Source of the DNA: Flaveria trinervia
Taxonomy: Eukaryota; Streptophyta; Magnoliopsida; Asterales; Asteraceae
Length of the DNA: 64,000 nt
Assembly: GCA_025506515.1 (NCBI GenBank)
Contig: CM046452.1
Location: forward strand, 77,350,876 to 77,414,875
Direction of reading: 5' to 3'
The position numbers and the translations under genes were made by a program. Under the pieces are notes generated by a model. That model did not search any database and had not been told where the DNA came from. It saw only the letters and a list, made by a program, of their open reading frames with translations. Below are positions 50,282-61,693 of the stretch, one piece after another. Numbering within the stretch: position 1 is the stretch's first letter; each line of letters starts with the position of its first letter.

Positions 50282-51605
50282 GTTCAGATCTTTTTGGTCG
50301 AAAATGTGTTGAAGACTTTTATAATCGGTGAATACTACACATTTTGTACCATAAAGATAGTGTCTCTAGATTTTTAAAGCAAAAACGACGACACCAAGTT
50401 TGGGATCATGAGTTGTGTAATTTTTCTTGTGAACTTTAAGTTGTCTTGAGGCATGAGCAATAACTTGATCTCGTTGCATGAGAACGCAACCGAGACCTTG
50501 GTTGGATGCATCGCAAAATACCACAAAATCATCGTTTCCTTTAGGGAGAACTAAGATAGGAGCATTTCAAAGCATATTCTTTAGAGTTTGGAAAGTTTCT
50601 TCTAGTTTCGGTCCACATTCGTAAGATTTTCCCTTATGAGTTAATGCGGTGAGGGGTAGCGCGATTTTGAAAAAGTTTAGAATGAAACACCGATAATACC
50701 AGGGCAAACCAAGGAAGGATCGAACTTTGGTAGGTGTGGATGGAGTCTTCCAATCTTTTACGGCCTTAATTTTAGTGGGATCAACATGAATACCTTTATC
50801 GTTAACGATGTGACCCAAAAATTGAACTTACTTTAGCCAAAATTCACATTTCGAAAATTGGCATAAAGTTGTTCTTCTCTTAGAAGATTGAGCATGGAAC
50901 GTAAATGATGCTCATGCTCGGCTTTGGATTTAGAAAAGATAAGGATGTCGTCAATAAATACAATTACGAATTTATCCAAAACGCGGTTCATGAGGTTCAT
51001 GAATACCGCGGGTGCATTGGTTAATCCAAATGGCATAACCATGAACTCGTAATGTCCATACCACGTACGAAAAGCAGTTTTGGGAATGTCATCTTCGTGA
51101 ACACGCAATTGATGATAACCCGATCGAAGATCGATTTTAGAGAAGCAAGTTGCACCTTGGAGTTGATCGAAGAGGTCGTCAATTCGAGGCAAAGGGTAAC
51201 GATTTTTATGGTGAGTTTATTGAGCTCACGGTAGTCGATACACATACGAAACGAGCCATCTTTCTTTTTCACAAAGAGAATGGGTGCACCCCAAGGAGAT
51301 GAGATTGGACGGATAAAACCCTTATCGGAGAGTTCTTGGAGTTGGTTTGACAATTCTTGCATTTCAGAATGAGCTAAACGATAGGGAACCTTGGCTACGA
51401 GACTTGCTCTGGGCACAAGGTCGATTTGAAATTTGACGAGACGGATGGGTGGAAGACCGGAGACGTCGTCGGGAAAAACATCAGGAAAATCACAAACAAC
51501 ATGAATGTCTTGAATTTTCCTTTCTCCAGGGTCTTTTGCTACCGCTTGAGCTAGGAATGGAACGTACTTTTGGCGTACGCACTTTTGAGATTGAGAACAC
51601 GACAT
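50282..51605 (-). pseudogene. Gypsy reverse transcriptase and RNase H, frameshifted
   Basis: RT fingers and palm: PYRLAHSEMQELSNQLQEL, GFIRPISSPWGAPILFVKKK and FRMCIDYRELNKLT, then after a frame break DLRSGYHQLRVHEDD, MPFGLTNAPAVF and FIDD at 50958-50947 (usual Gypsy motif YIDD). RT thumb is GHIVNDKGIHVDPTKI. RNase H, from about 50560 down, includes a degenerate DASNQGLGCVLMQRD region read across stops. Breaks lie near 51200, 50820 and 50570, and a stop near 50370. Confidence 0.88.
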
Positions 51606-52312
51606 GAGGTTGAGCTTTTTGGGAGACGTTTTGCAAAGATTTTGAGAGTTTTACCATTAGTGAGTGGAATTCGAATAAACTTATCATAGCAAAAAATTTT
51701 GGCACGATGCAAGGCTAACCAATCCATGCCTACTATGATGTCGAAACATCCCATTTGCATCGGGATGAGGTCAATTGAGAATTTACGCTTACAAAGAGTG
51801 AGTATGCAATCGCGGATGACCGAATCGATTGTGATTGAGCTACCATTGGTGACTTCGATAGAAAAAGGTCGAGAAAGTTTAGTACGGGGTATGGCAAGGA
51901 TTGATTCAAATTTAAATGAAATAAAACTCCTATCAGCTCTGGTATCGAATAAAATTGAAGCAAAATGTTCATTAATTAAAAACGTACCGTTCACCACATC
52001 GTTGGCAACTTGGGCTTGGTTGACATTCATCATAAAAGCATGCCCTTGCTTTCCGTGGGTAACTTGTGGAGCTTGCGAAGATAGGGGAGGAGGAGCTTGA
52101 ATTGATTGGAGTGGTTGAACTAGAGGAGCCATGAGTTGTGGGACTTGAGGTTGGTAAGTTTGCAATTGGTAGGCTTGAGTTGTGTAGTATGGTGCGGGCA
52201 TGATTTTGGCTTGATTTGTAAAAGTGAGTTGGGGACAAGCATTGCGGAAATGATTCGGGTCTCCACAATTGAAACAAGCTCTCGGTTGAGGAGGAGTTTG
52301 AGCAAAAGGCAT
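51606..52312 (-). pseudogene. Gypsy zinc knuckle and aspartic protease with mutated active site
   Basis: Opens with an intact knuckle, ACFNCGDPNHFRNACP (CX2CX4HX4C), then a Gln/Pro-rich linker and the retropepsin domain. The catalytic motif (51946-51935) reads LFDTRADRSF: Arg (AGA) stands where the invariant Gly of D-[ST]-G-A belongs, consistent with a GGA to AGA transition. Downstream FDIIVGMDWLALHRAKI, the second conserved protease motif, is kept. The substitution should abolish protease activity, hence polyprotein maturation. Confidence 0.88.
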
Positions 52313-52357
52313 GGGTCTGTTTTGAGGATTATGCGGAACAAACCTTGGTAGAGTGGT

Positions 52358-53415
52358 TTATCCACGGGAGGCTTCACGACACACATTGCTAAGGTGACCG
52401 TAATGATTGCAATTTGAGCATTGGCGACAAGAGGAATAAGATGGGTGGTGGCATTCACAAGTGTTGCACAAAGGATGGGGACTAGTGTAAGGTTTCCGAT
52501 TTTGGGCAGCTTGAGATTGAGATTGGGGTTGAGTTAGGTGAGTGACGGCTAAGTTTCGATGGTTTGGTTTATGCTTCTTTTTAGAGTGGTGAGATGAGTT
52601 GGAGTAATTGATGGATTGGGGTTGGGATTTAACTTTGGAGCTTGGAGATGGATCGGTGATGACCTTGACATTTGATTTCTTGGAATCCTTTCGGGATAAG
52701 GTCCCCACTTTGACATGGTTCTCCGAAAGGGCGGCGGCAAGAGTGATCGCATCATTAAGCGTTTGTGGCTTGCTACTCATGACGGAATCTCGGATTTGCA
52801 TTGACAAACCCGAAACGTACTTGTCGATTGCCCTCTCGAGTGGGGTAACCAAATGGGGCACTAGAAGCCTAAGCTCGTGGAAGCGATTTGCATAAGTGGA
52901 GTTATTACCGCTATATTGTTTAAGATCCCAACATTCGGCCTCCAATTTTTGAATTTCATGCTTGGGCCAAAGCTTTTTGAGCATGATATCCTTCAGTTCA
53001 TCCCAAGGGAGAGTCATAGCAACTTCCGCTCCTTGGCATTCATGATGCTATTCCACCACGTTAGGGCGGTTAGCTCGAACACACTTGATGCGAAAGTGGT
53101 TCACTTGGCCTCCGAGCATTCATAATGCAAGAACACGCTTTTCATGCGTGCAAACCATTGAAGGAGCGTGGTAGCACACTCCTCACCCATAAATTTCATT
53201 GGATTGGCGCCCGTAAACTGTTTATAAGTAAAGGTAGCATGAGAGGGTGTGGCTTGAGTAGCAACAAGTTGCGGTTTGATAGCTTGAATTTAAGCAACAG
53301 GGGTGGGGAGTACATTGGCCATTTGAGTTGTAACCAATTCGGCTATCTTAAGGTCGAAGTTCTTGGGGTGACGAGTTCGACGTGCTTGACGAGCTTGACG
53401 ATGAAGGGGAGGCAT
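52358..53415 (-). pseudogene. Gypsy gag (broken)
   Basis: The start is ATG at 53415 (MPPLHRQARQARRTRHP). The N-terminal part runs to an in-frame TGA near 53103 and a further break near 53020. The Gag core resumes at 53017 (TLPWDELKDIMLKKLWP, YANRFHELRLLVPHL), followed by a basic linker and a knuckle CSNCNHYGHLSNVC. The element thus has two knuckles, the second at the head of the protease segment. Gag assembly would fail because of the internal stops. Confidence 0.82.
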
Positions 53416-53547
53416 TCTAAAAATAAAAAAAGTAAGACAATATGAGATTTTGGGTAACTAGTGCAAATATGATGGTGATTAAAATAAATATGAGATTGTA
53501 GTGAAATATTTTTTTGAACCTTATAGTAAAAAAACCATTTTAACACA

Positions 53548-53550
<3 letters not shown>

Positions 53551-53611
<61 letters not shown>
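53551..53611. repeat. (AT)n microsatellite in the Tekay leader
   Basis: About 60 nt of AT with one phase slip (TATTATA) near 53580, between gag and the PBS. Confidence 0.95.
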
Positions 53612-53614
<3 letters not shown>

Positions 53615-54405
53615 AAATTTGAAACGTTAAGATTTGAGGCAGGAAATACATAATGAATCACCATGACTTGTTGTCCCGAAAGTAATCTTAAAGAAATACG
53701 AGGTAATGCGGGGAGTCGAAACGTTGCGTGAATCATCGCGTCTTTCATGTTTCAACCAAGATCATAAAATGAGATAAAGTGAGAAGTCAAAAACACTAGT
53801 TCACGTATCACCGTGGCTTTCATGATTCAACTCAAAACAAATCGAAATCGAGGGAGGGATCAAAACACTAGTCCACGTATCACCATGGCTTTCATATTTC
53901 AATCCAACAATATTAATGGAGGTAACCGGAATGGTTACGGTGATTGCTTAAAGTTAGCAACACATATAACACGCATTCACTTTGACCTATAAGGTCAAAC
54001 ACCTTGACTTGAACCTTCCAGGTAAGTAAATCACATTTGATTCTTGTAATCATTTTGCCAAAGGTTCACATCTAGGTATTTTCCCTCTTCCAGTTAGTAC
54101 GAACCCGTTATAATATCACACTTTAAGGAGATGAGAAATATCAAAAAATTTGGGACCCAAACTCAAATTTGAGATCCATAATTTATTATTTTTTTTTTAT
54201 TTTTATTTATTTATTTACTTTTGAGGTAAGATAAGGATACCTTGGATTTTTATAAGAGTGTGTACGCGTGTACATGAGGGTAAATGAAACAAATAAGTAA
54301 ATAAGAGCAAATAAACAATCAAGTAGGGTAACATGTATAGGCACCACGTTTTGGGACCCTAAAGCATAAACTATAATAGGTCGTTACGTCTAACCACCTA
54401 TGCTA

Positions 54406-54426
54406 TAGTCATGGCTCTGATCCATC
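54406..54426 (-). other. Primer-binding site of the Tekay element
   Basis: Next to the 5' LTR the minus strand reads GATGGATCAGAGCCATG, an initiator-Met-type PBS (TGGTATCAGAGCC) with a small change. Confidence 0.75.
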
Positions 54427-55221
54427 TGTCACACCTTGACCAAAGCGGCTGAACATGTCGGGGCGCAACTAAGATTGTTCAAATGCACACGACACTATTA
54501 AACTGGCAATATTTAATCAACTCATTCATTTCATAACATGTTCTTACAAATACAAGAAAATAAATAGTTCTTAACTAATAACCTAATGGTCCAAAATAAA
54601 GTAACATCTTTAAATCTTCAATCAACCGACAATCAAACTGTAGCATTGCATAATATGTTTTGTCAACATGTATGTTGGTGTGCAATTCCATGTCTTTATA
54701 AATATAATATAAGGCAAAAATCCACAACTCAAATATGTGAAACCGTAAATAAAAGCGACAATTGAGGTATATAGATCATAAATAAATGAGGCTCCTTTCT
54801 AATTGATAAAACTACCATATTACAAGGAGGAGCGTATGATCATACTTATTGAGGATGAGGATGAGGCTAACCGATCAAAAGTAATAAACATGTAGCAATT
54901 AATCATATGAGGTATATAACATACAATTGGACAATTATTCTAAGCAACACATAACCTAGAGGTTGTGGGTTGAGGATCTAGGTGCTAAATTATTTTTTTG
55001 GTTGAGTAAGTATGCTTGCTACCCCCAAAGTATAGAAGAGAAACCGGGGATGAAATTACTCACTTGAAAAAAAAATGGCGTTGATGAATAAACATAGAAT
55101 AAAATCCTCAAGTAAGCGAGTCCGACGGTTTAACATGCGTGTCCTAGATTGAAAGATCCGAAGTCGGGTTTACAATACAGAATAACAAATACAAAGCTAG
55201 TCGAAAATGATGAATGTCACA
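54427..55221 (-). repeat. 5' LTR of the Tekay element (795 bp)
   Basis: Plus strand opens TGTCACACCTTGACC and closes TGAATGTCACA, with ATATT following. Nearly identical to 47856-48660 apart from scattered substitutions and small indels. Confidence 0.95.
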
Positions 55222-55340
55222 ATATTTTTAAAAAGTGACTAACTGCTAAAGAAGATGGTCTTGGCTTATTTTTCTAACATAAACTACAAAGAAAGTAATA
55301 AAAGGCTCCCTATACAATACTTCAAGCTAGAAGAGATATG

Positions 55341-55877
55341 CTAACTTGAGGACTCATTTAAGGTCAGATTGTCAAAACCGTATTTTGCTTTGAAGAACCG
55401 TACTTCATCTTTCACCCGAAGATACACAACCGTATTTTTAAAAAGTGACTCATTCAAATGATGTAGAGGAGTCAGAAATCTCATCAGCATTTGTTGTGGA
55501 TGGAGAAGTTTAGTAGACTCAGGAAGTTGATCACTAAACTTGAAAAGGTGAGTACTGATATCGTCATCATCTTTAGTACCACCAGGTGGAAGACTTGCTG
55601 CAGAAGATGATTTATTCACATGATCTGCAACAGCTGGAGGTTGATAAGGAACATATTGCAGTATATCCAGATCAAACAACTCCATAGGGTTTTATGGAAT
55701 TTTATCCTTAGGAGATTCATTGAACTTCACATGCAAGGTTTCTTCAACTATCTTTGTTCTGCAGTTGAAGACTCTGTAAGCCTTGCATGTGGATGAATAT
55801 CCTATAAAATACCCTGCATCCACCTTAGGATCAAATTTGTGGAGTTGATCCTTTGTGTGAGAATGAAACAAGGACAC
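55341..55877 (-). pseudogene. Copia integrase-RT linker
   Basis: The upper part reads DQLHKFDPKVDAGYFIGYS and KAYRVFNCRTKIVEETLHV, the conserved end of Copia integrase; the lower part is acidic/Ser-rich with no catalytic motif. The usual continuation into RT is absent. Confidence 0.75.
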
Positions 55878-56393
55878 CCAAAGGCTTTGAAGAATGAAAT
55901 TAGAGGAGCCAAATGATGTAGAACTTCATATGGAGTCTTCATCAACCTCTGATTTACTAAAACTCTATTCTGCACATAGCAAGCTGTGTTGACAGCTTCA
56001 GCCCAAAAGGTCAATGGCAAACCAGAGTCAGCCAACATGGACCTTGCAGCTTCAATTAGGGTCCTGTTCTTTCTCTCCACTACTCCATTTTTTTTCTGGA
56101 GTCCTTGGGATGCTAAACTGCCTCTTGATTTCCTTTGAGAGATAAAAATCATCAAGTGTATGGTTTCTGAATTCTTTTCCATTATCACTCCTTATACACT
56201 TGACTGATAGGGAATACTGCTTCTCAACATACAACACAAAGTTTATAATCGTTTGAGTAACCTCATCCTTTGAATGCAAGAAGAAAGTCCATACAAATCT
56301 GGAGTAATCATCCATAATTACCAGACAGTATTTCTTCTTTGTCATGCTCATCACTCTCACAGGACCAAATAGATCCATGTGCAGTAACTGCAA
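55802..56393 (-). pseudogene. Copia integrase core, frameshifted
   Basis: Catalytic Asp in LLHMDLFGP (codon 56375-56373), second Asp in CIRSDNGKEF (56186-56184), Glu in GVVERKNRTLIEAARSML (56077-56075). A frame break near 56090-56190 separates the second Asp from the Glu (an A/T run near 56090 looks expanded). Confidence 0.85.
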
Positions 56394-56504
56394 GCAGGCA
56401 GTGGACTTAGGTTCTTCAATAGGAGGGAATGAGACTTTGTGCTATTTTCCTTTCAAACAAGCAGTGCAGGTTTCATCACAGTGGAACTCCTTTATTGGTA
56501 GACC

Positions 56505-57032
56505 TCACACTAAACTATTGTGGATCAGCTGATTCATGTTTTTGAGATTTACATGACCCAGCCTTCTGTGCCACAGTTTAGATTCCTGAGGAGGGGCTTT
56601 GGAGAATAGGCAAGGATGACCCTTCAAATCAATCTTCTTTGACAAATCCAGGGCATATACTCTTCCAATCCTGTTGGCCTTCAGGAGAGTATGTTCATCC
56701 AATACCTTGTCAATCAGCCTCAGAACTATGGAAGACAGAATCCTGCAGTTCTGGCTTGTGAAAAGTGCAACATGCCCTTTATCACACATCTGACTGACAC
56801 TCAGTTGATTATACTTGAGATTCTCCACATGGTTAACATCATCAAATCTGATTTCTCCATTAGACACATATCCTTTCCCGATGATGTAACCCTTAGCATC
56901 ATTTCCAAATGAAACAAATCCCTTCTTTCCTTGAGAGTAGTCATTAAGAAGAGAACTGCTCCCTATCATATGCATAGATCCTCCACTATCTACATACCAG
57001 ATGCTTCTTTGGCATGCTGAAGAACCCTGCAT
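56505..57032 (-). pseudogene. Copia protease and GAG-pre-integrase
   Basis: WYVDSGGSMHMIGS with DSG at 56990-56982: the catalytic triplet is intact, but the next residue, usually Cys in this lineage, is Gly. It continues to the pre-integrase motif LWHRRLGHVNLKNMN near 56545. Downstream, the integrase zinc region is interrupted by a stop near 56440. Confidence 0.85.
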
Positions 57033-57049
57033 TCATCACAAGGAACTAG

Positions 57050-58440
57050 TTAGGTTTTGAAACCCAAACCTTTTTGGTTTGGGTCTGTTTTCATCAACAG
57101 ATTTAACCATAACTTATTTTCATGATTAACAGCTGATGAAGGTGGAGATGGTGCTGAAATGGATTCCTTGGATTTGGGCTTGGAATACCTTTTCAGTGGT
57201 TTGATCACAGGTGCATCTAGTTGGTTAACTCTCCCCAACAAATGCTGAACCATCATAACAAGTTGTGTCTGATTTGTAGCTAAAGCTTTCAGCTCTTGTG
57301 ACACATCAGTACTTGTTTTTGATGAGTTCTTGTGGCCCACCATTTCCTCCTTGAAATTCACAGACTTAGTCTGATTTTATCATGAGAAACACTATCAGCT
57401 GTTTTATGATAAACCCTATCCTTCTTTTTAGATTTGGGTGAAGCCTTGGGTTTATCAATCTAGGTGACTGTGGTACAAACTTGGTCTCAAACTTATTTTT
57501 CATTTCATCCATCTGCATTTTAATGAGCTTATCTCTGTTGAGTTTGGAACCCTTTTTGTACCAACATTCATCAGAAAGATGATTGAATTTACCACATATG
57601 TCACATGGCTTATTCTTCATCTGGATTGATCAACTGCTGAAGTGGAAACTACTAAAGGTGTGATCTTTAGTACTTTCCTCCTTTAAGTACTTGTGTTAAG
57701 TACAGAAGGATCTGTAACAACTGAAGACTTGTTCTTCAGTTGTTCTCTATCCGTCCTGAAAGACCATATGATAGATTCCTCAGCAGATGTTAATCCTTTT
57801 ATTTCAGTTGATTTGAAATGCTTTTCAGATGTTGTGACTTGCCCTTTAGTACTTGAGGTACTTTGAGGGACAACATCTAAAGTACTCAGTTCATGTGCCT
57901 ATCAGTAGTTAACCCATCGGCAATTGATTTGCAGAGGTATCAACACTGATTTCATCTTCTGATTTTGGGTGATCTCTTGAGGATGATACACATGATGATG
58001 TGGTTTGGAAATTACTTTCACCTTCAGGTTTTACTATTGATTTTGGAGTAAAATCTGTAGGTGGTGCAATGTGATTGTAACCTATTCCAAACTTCATATT
58101 CGAAGCTGTTTGCTTGCTGAGAAGCATTTCAAATCCCTTGCAGGATGATACCCAGCGGTCACACTCAACTTGGGTATCTGTAAGTGTTTCTTTGAGATCT
58201 CTGTGGTTCTCAAGAATGACCTCAACCTTAGCCTTTTCATCATTTAATTGACATTTAAGCTTATAAATCTCATCATCTTTATGTTTAAGGACAGACTCAT
58301 ACTCAGCTTTTCTTTTGGAAAGGATTTGCTCAAGCTCAAGATTTTGATTTATTAAAGCTACATTTGCCTCTCTAATAGAGATAAATGCAGCTATGCAAGA
58401 TTCAGAACATAGCTTGGCCTTATCCTCAGAGGATACCTGG
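57050..58440 (-). pseudogene. Copia gag-protease linker with second zinc knuckle
   Basis: Contains a complete second knuckle, CDICGKFNHLSDEC (57605-57564), followed by a Lys/Met-rich coiled coil. It also contains a long Leu/Glu/Lys-rich coiled coil between 58440 and 58140 and FETKFVPQSPRLI. Broken by frameshifts near 57365, 57640 and 57900. It corresponds to the extended C-terminal part of SIRE-type Gag. Confidence 0.65.
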
Positions 58441-58445
58441 GTTAC

Positions 58446-59943
58446 CTATGATGAAGATGTATTGGAGCATGAACCCTCAGTAGACTCTAGGGCCATGAGA
58501 GCAAGATTCCCAAAAGGATGTTCACCACCATGTTGACCATCACTAGCAAATAATTGCTCATTACTAGAAAGATCATCTGGTAAACTGCTCCAGTCAACAG
58601 CACTAAGGGTGAAGAAGCTATGATGAGGTTGTGATTGAGATGGTTGAGGCTCAGGTAAGGCTTGAGGTTGTTGTGCAATAGGAACTTGAACTTGATTTGG
58701 CTGTGGCATGTAATAGCAGGGATATGGATATGGCATTGGACCCTGAGGGACAAAATATGCAGGAGATAGAGGTTGTGAGTGATGACCAGAACTAGCAGGA
58801 TGTTGCCCTCTGTTTTGTGAACTATTGCTTGGAAAAGTCACAAAGGGTGCAAAGGAGTTAGATCCAGTTGATCTACACTCTCTTGCAAAGTGCCCAAGCT
58901 TGTGGCATTTGTGACACCTCAATTTACTCTTGTCAAAACCAACTTTGGTTTTGCTAGAGAGTCCTGGAAATTTTCTACCAGTTCTCTTGTAGAACTTTTG
59001 GGATCTGATATTAATCAAGGCCATTTGGCTCAGAATATCTATCTCTTCTAAGTCATCATCAGCAATACCTTTCAAATCATCCATAATGAAGCACAAATTA
59101 TCACTATTACAGCTTGACTGACTATCAACACTAACAAATGCATGATCAAAACTGTTTGAAGAGAGATCTATATGCTCATCATAATGGCTTTCTGATGCAT
59201 CATATTCTGACTCATGACCAACCAAGGCAGTGTTCCCTGGTACAAAGTCATTAGTGAGCTTTCCTGATGATGCCAGTTTCCTTTTCTGCTCTATCTCTCT
59301 TTCAAATGTAAGCAGTTTCCCATGGAGTTGGGAGAGAGATAGGCTATCCAGATTTGCACTGGAGCGTAAGACAATGGTATATGTGTCCCATCTCTCAGGC
59401 AGTGATATGAGGAATCTGTTGTTCATCTGGCTATTAGTGTATTCATGTTTGACCATTTTCAGCTCAGAGATCAAAGAGGAAAAACGCTCAACTGTTGAGT
59501 TAGTGTCTCACCCTTCCTATGAGAGAATGTCTCATATTGTTGGGCAAGGATTTCTCTGTTGTTTGCTAAGACCTTATCTGTTCCACCAAATTGTTCTTTC
59601 AATGCATTCCAGAGGTCATGAGCAGTTTCATGATGCATAAGCCCAGAATAGATTTCATTCGACAGTGCCATGGCCAGAATTCCATGGGCTTTAGCATCAA
59701 TCTCAAATAGTTTTCGATCCTCATCTAAGTATTGTTCCTTCTTCTTCGGAACCATTTGGTGGTTTCCTGATTGTTCACCATAGGCTTGTGTGGACCATGT
59801 ACCACAGATGTCCAACAACCTGAACTGTTAACAGACAGGTGATGGAGCATTCTTCGTTGCCATATGTTATACTCAGTCCTAACCAGCATCGGAGGCTTGG
59901 TTGAGGAGCCAGTATTGTGAGGGTCATTAGAAGGAGTAGTCAT
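58446..59943 (-). pseudogene. Copia gag N-terminal region and first zinc knuckle
   Basis: Start ATG at 59943 (MTTPSNDPHNTG), soon frameshifted near 59740 (KKKEQYLDEDRKLFEIDA, DLWNALKEQFGG) and again near 59480. The longest piece (59474-58446, 342 codons) carries LPERWDTYTIVLR, DILSQMALINIRSQKF and an intact knuckle CHKCHKLGHFAREC (58916-58875), then a Pro/Gln-rich tail. Confidence 0.85.
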
Positions 59944-60151
59944 TCTAAGATTCAATCAAATTCAATTAATTTTTAACCGATTTAGCGCAAAACACAACAA
60001 ACTCAATATGAACCAAGAGAAATCTCAAAGCAAATAACCGAAAGCAGCAGAAATTCAATCTCTATAACCAATTCTTGCAAATATGCTAATTCGATCAAAC
60101 TTAGATATCGAAATAGCAGTTTCAATGATCAATTGTTAGATCGATTAATGA

Positions 60152-60172
60152 TTAACCAGCTCTGATACCATT
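60152..60172 (-). other. Primer-binding site TGGTATCAGAGC
   Basis: Exact initiator-Met-type PBS just inside the LTR end (minus strand CCTAACA, AA, TGGTATCAGAGCTGG). Confidence 0.92.
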
Positions 60173-60825
60173 TGTTAGGATCAGTGATTTAAGTTTGATT
60201 AATTAGAGTAGATTGCAGCAGAATTCGAACAATGAATTAGACAATTTAGCAAGAACTGAATTGATATTCAATGGAATAGTACACGGTTATAGAGAGAGAG
60301 AATTCTGCAAAAAGAATATTCATTTAAATGCTTTCGTGGTGGCTGAAAGTCACACGTTACAATTAGGTCAACATTCCTTATATAAGGAATGTGACGTCTG
60401 CTGATGTCACTTGATAGTGACATCTAACAGAATTATACAAACAACTGAAACTATACAAACTACTGAGAATGTTCTCAACAACTGATCACATCTCATAGAA
60501 TGCTAAGTACAAGAACATAAAACTACTGAAACTATAAACTACTGAAAGGTAAGTTACAAGTACTGAAAAGGAAAACCATCACAACTACTGAAGTTAATAA
60601 CTTCAGCTGTTGTGACAACTACTAAAGTTAATAACTTCAGCTGTTGTGACAACTACTGATCACTCTGGTCTTCAGTCTTTGTCTTTAATAGAAATCTTCA
60701 GATCTTGTCTTCAGACCTTGTAATCAGCTGATGTCTTCAGTTGTTGTGATCTTCTTCAGCAATTGTAATGTCTGTGGGACTTGGAGGTTTTTCTGATCAG
60801 GCTCATTGGTTCTTTTGGTCCAACA
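60173..60825 (-). repeat. 5' LTR of the truncated Copia (653 bp)
   Basis: Plus strand opens TGTTAGGATCAG and closes TTGGTCCAACA. Contains two tandem copies of a block with the inverted repeat GAAGTTAATAACTTC or its near-copy (60590-60660), many CTACTGAA words and a TATA box inside a long palindrome (60371-60392). Confidence 0.85.
60371..60422 (-). promoter_or_regulatory. LTR promoter: TATA box inside a 22-bp perfect palindrome, with TGACGTC motifs
   Basis: Positions 60371-60392 are a perfect palindrome centred on CTTATATAAG. Just upstream in minus-strand sense (60393-60422) are TGACGTC and TGATGTCA / GTGACATC, of the kind bound by plant bZIP (TGA/as-1-type) factors. The family's inverted-repeat words lie further upstream (60590-60660). 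Confidence 0.6.
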
Positions 60826-60830
60826 AGTAA

Positions 60831-61693
60831 GAATGCATGCATTAATGAATGATGAAGGTAAAGAAATTCTTGCAAGCACTGTATGTAGGGACACGCCATT
60901 AAAAGGTGTTAGCCCAACGGTGTGCGGGTTCGCTACCCTAGGAGGATGCACATCGGGGTCTTTTTTTGTGATTGATCATATGTATGGAACCATTGTTGCT
61001 TGCCTTAGATACTATGACCAGAGGTGCTAGGCACCGTGAATAAAGGTCTATTATAGGTTTAGGTCTAGTACCATGAGCATGAAGGGCATAGCATATGACA
61101 ATGGTATACCTGAACTTTATCTTAGGTACTGTGGCCAGAGGTGCGGTGCACCGTGAATGAAGATCTATGATAGGCTTAGGCCCAGTATCATGAGCATGAA
61201 GGGTAAAGTTCATGGTGATAACGAAAGGAAAGATGTAATGATGAACGAACGAGTGAAAGAATGAACGGAAGTTAACGAATGATGAAGATAATAATGATAT
61301 TATCTATGTGTACGTATGTTGTATGATCGCATGAAAGTAAAGAACGGTTTTAACGAAAGAAAAGTATGTTTTATTTTATAAAACTAGAACTCACTCAGCA
61401 ACGCTGACTTTGATGTGTTTCCAGTTGGCAGGTGAGCATTGCTGAGGATGGCACGGGACAACTACTTGGCATTTTTGGATGGCATCCATTTGATGAAAAT
61501 ATGACGTTTTTGTAATGTAATGCAACTAATGATGTTTTTGTAACCAGTCAACAATGTATTATTTTACAAAACTGGTCATAATGATTGGATGTTTTATATG
61601 TTTCCATTGTAATGATTTCTTTAAGTTAGTGAAAATATATGTTTTATGTGCGATGATTGACCAGCTGTGAGCGTCCCAGGAACGGGGCCTTAC
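60831..61693 (+). repeat. Gypsy-LTR-like fragment ending GGGGCCTTACA
   Basis: Contains the 117-bp tandem duplication and, near 61390, ACTCACTCAGCAACGCTGAC, a sequence type I associate with Gypsy LTRs in Asteraceae. It ends CCAGGAACGGGGCCTTACA. The left side is interrupted by the Copia LTR at 60825. Assignment tentative. Confidence 0.4.
61004..61211 (+). repeat. 117-bp tandem duplication
   Basis: Two diverged units starting CTTAG at 61004 and 61121, with constant 117-bp offset at every matched word (CCAGAGGTGC, GCACCGTGAA, ATGAGCATGAAGGG). Each has a palindromic core: GGTGCTAGGCACC at 61023-61035, and a GGTGCACC variant in the second. Confidence 0.88.

Larger units (their letters stand above)
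47856..55221 (-). mobile_element. Tekay-type Ty3/Gypsy chromovirus, near complete, inactive (7.37 kb)
   Basis: LTRs at 47856-48660 and 54427-55221 share nearly all their sequence and are flanked by ATATT on both sides (47851-47855, 55222-55226). On the minus strand the order is 5' LTR, PBS, gag, protease, RT, RNase H, integrase, chromodomain, polypurine tract, 3' LTR, which is the Gypsy order. The C-terminal chromodomain (VKVRWESR, EFTWEREDDM) indicates a chromovirus of the Tekay/Del type. A mutated protease and several stops and frameshifts inactivate it. LTR similarity points to a comparatively recent insertion. Confidence 0.93.
55222..60825 (-). mobile_element. SIRE-type Copia element, truncated (RT, RNase H and 3' LTR missing)
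   Basis: Minus-strand order: 5' LTR (60825-60173), PBS, gag, second knuckle, protease, integrase, then the integrase-RT linker, which stops at the Tekay insertion. No RT or RNase H is found in the linker's continuation or left of the Tekay element, so about half of pol plus the 3' LTR were lost. The right flank AGTAA (60826-60830) has no partner. Gag motifs DILSQMALINIRSQKF and GFDKSKLRC place it in the same lineage as the other two Copia elements. Confidence 0.88.

Noticed and set aside
51699..52100. 133-codon plus-strand frame across the Tekay protease
   Set aside because: Antisense shadow of the protease/gag coding region.
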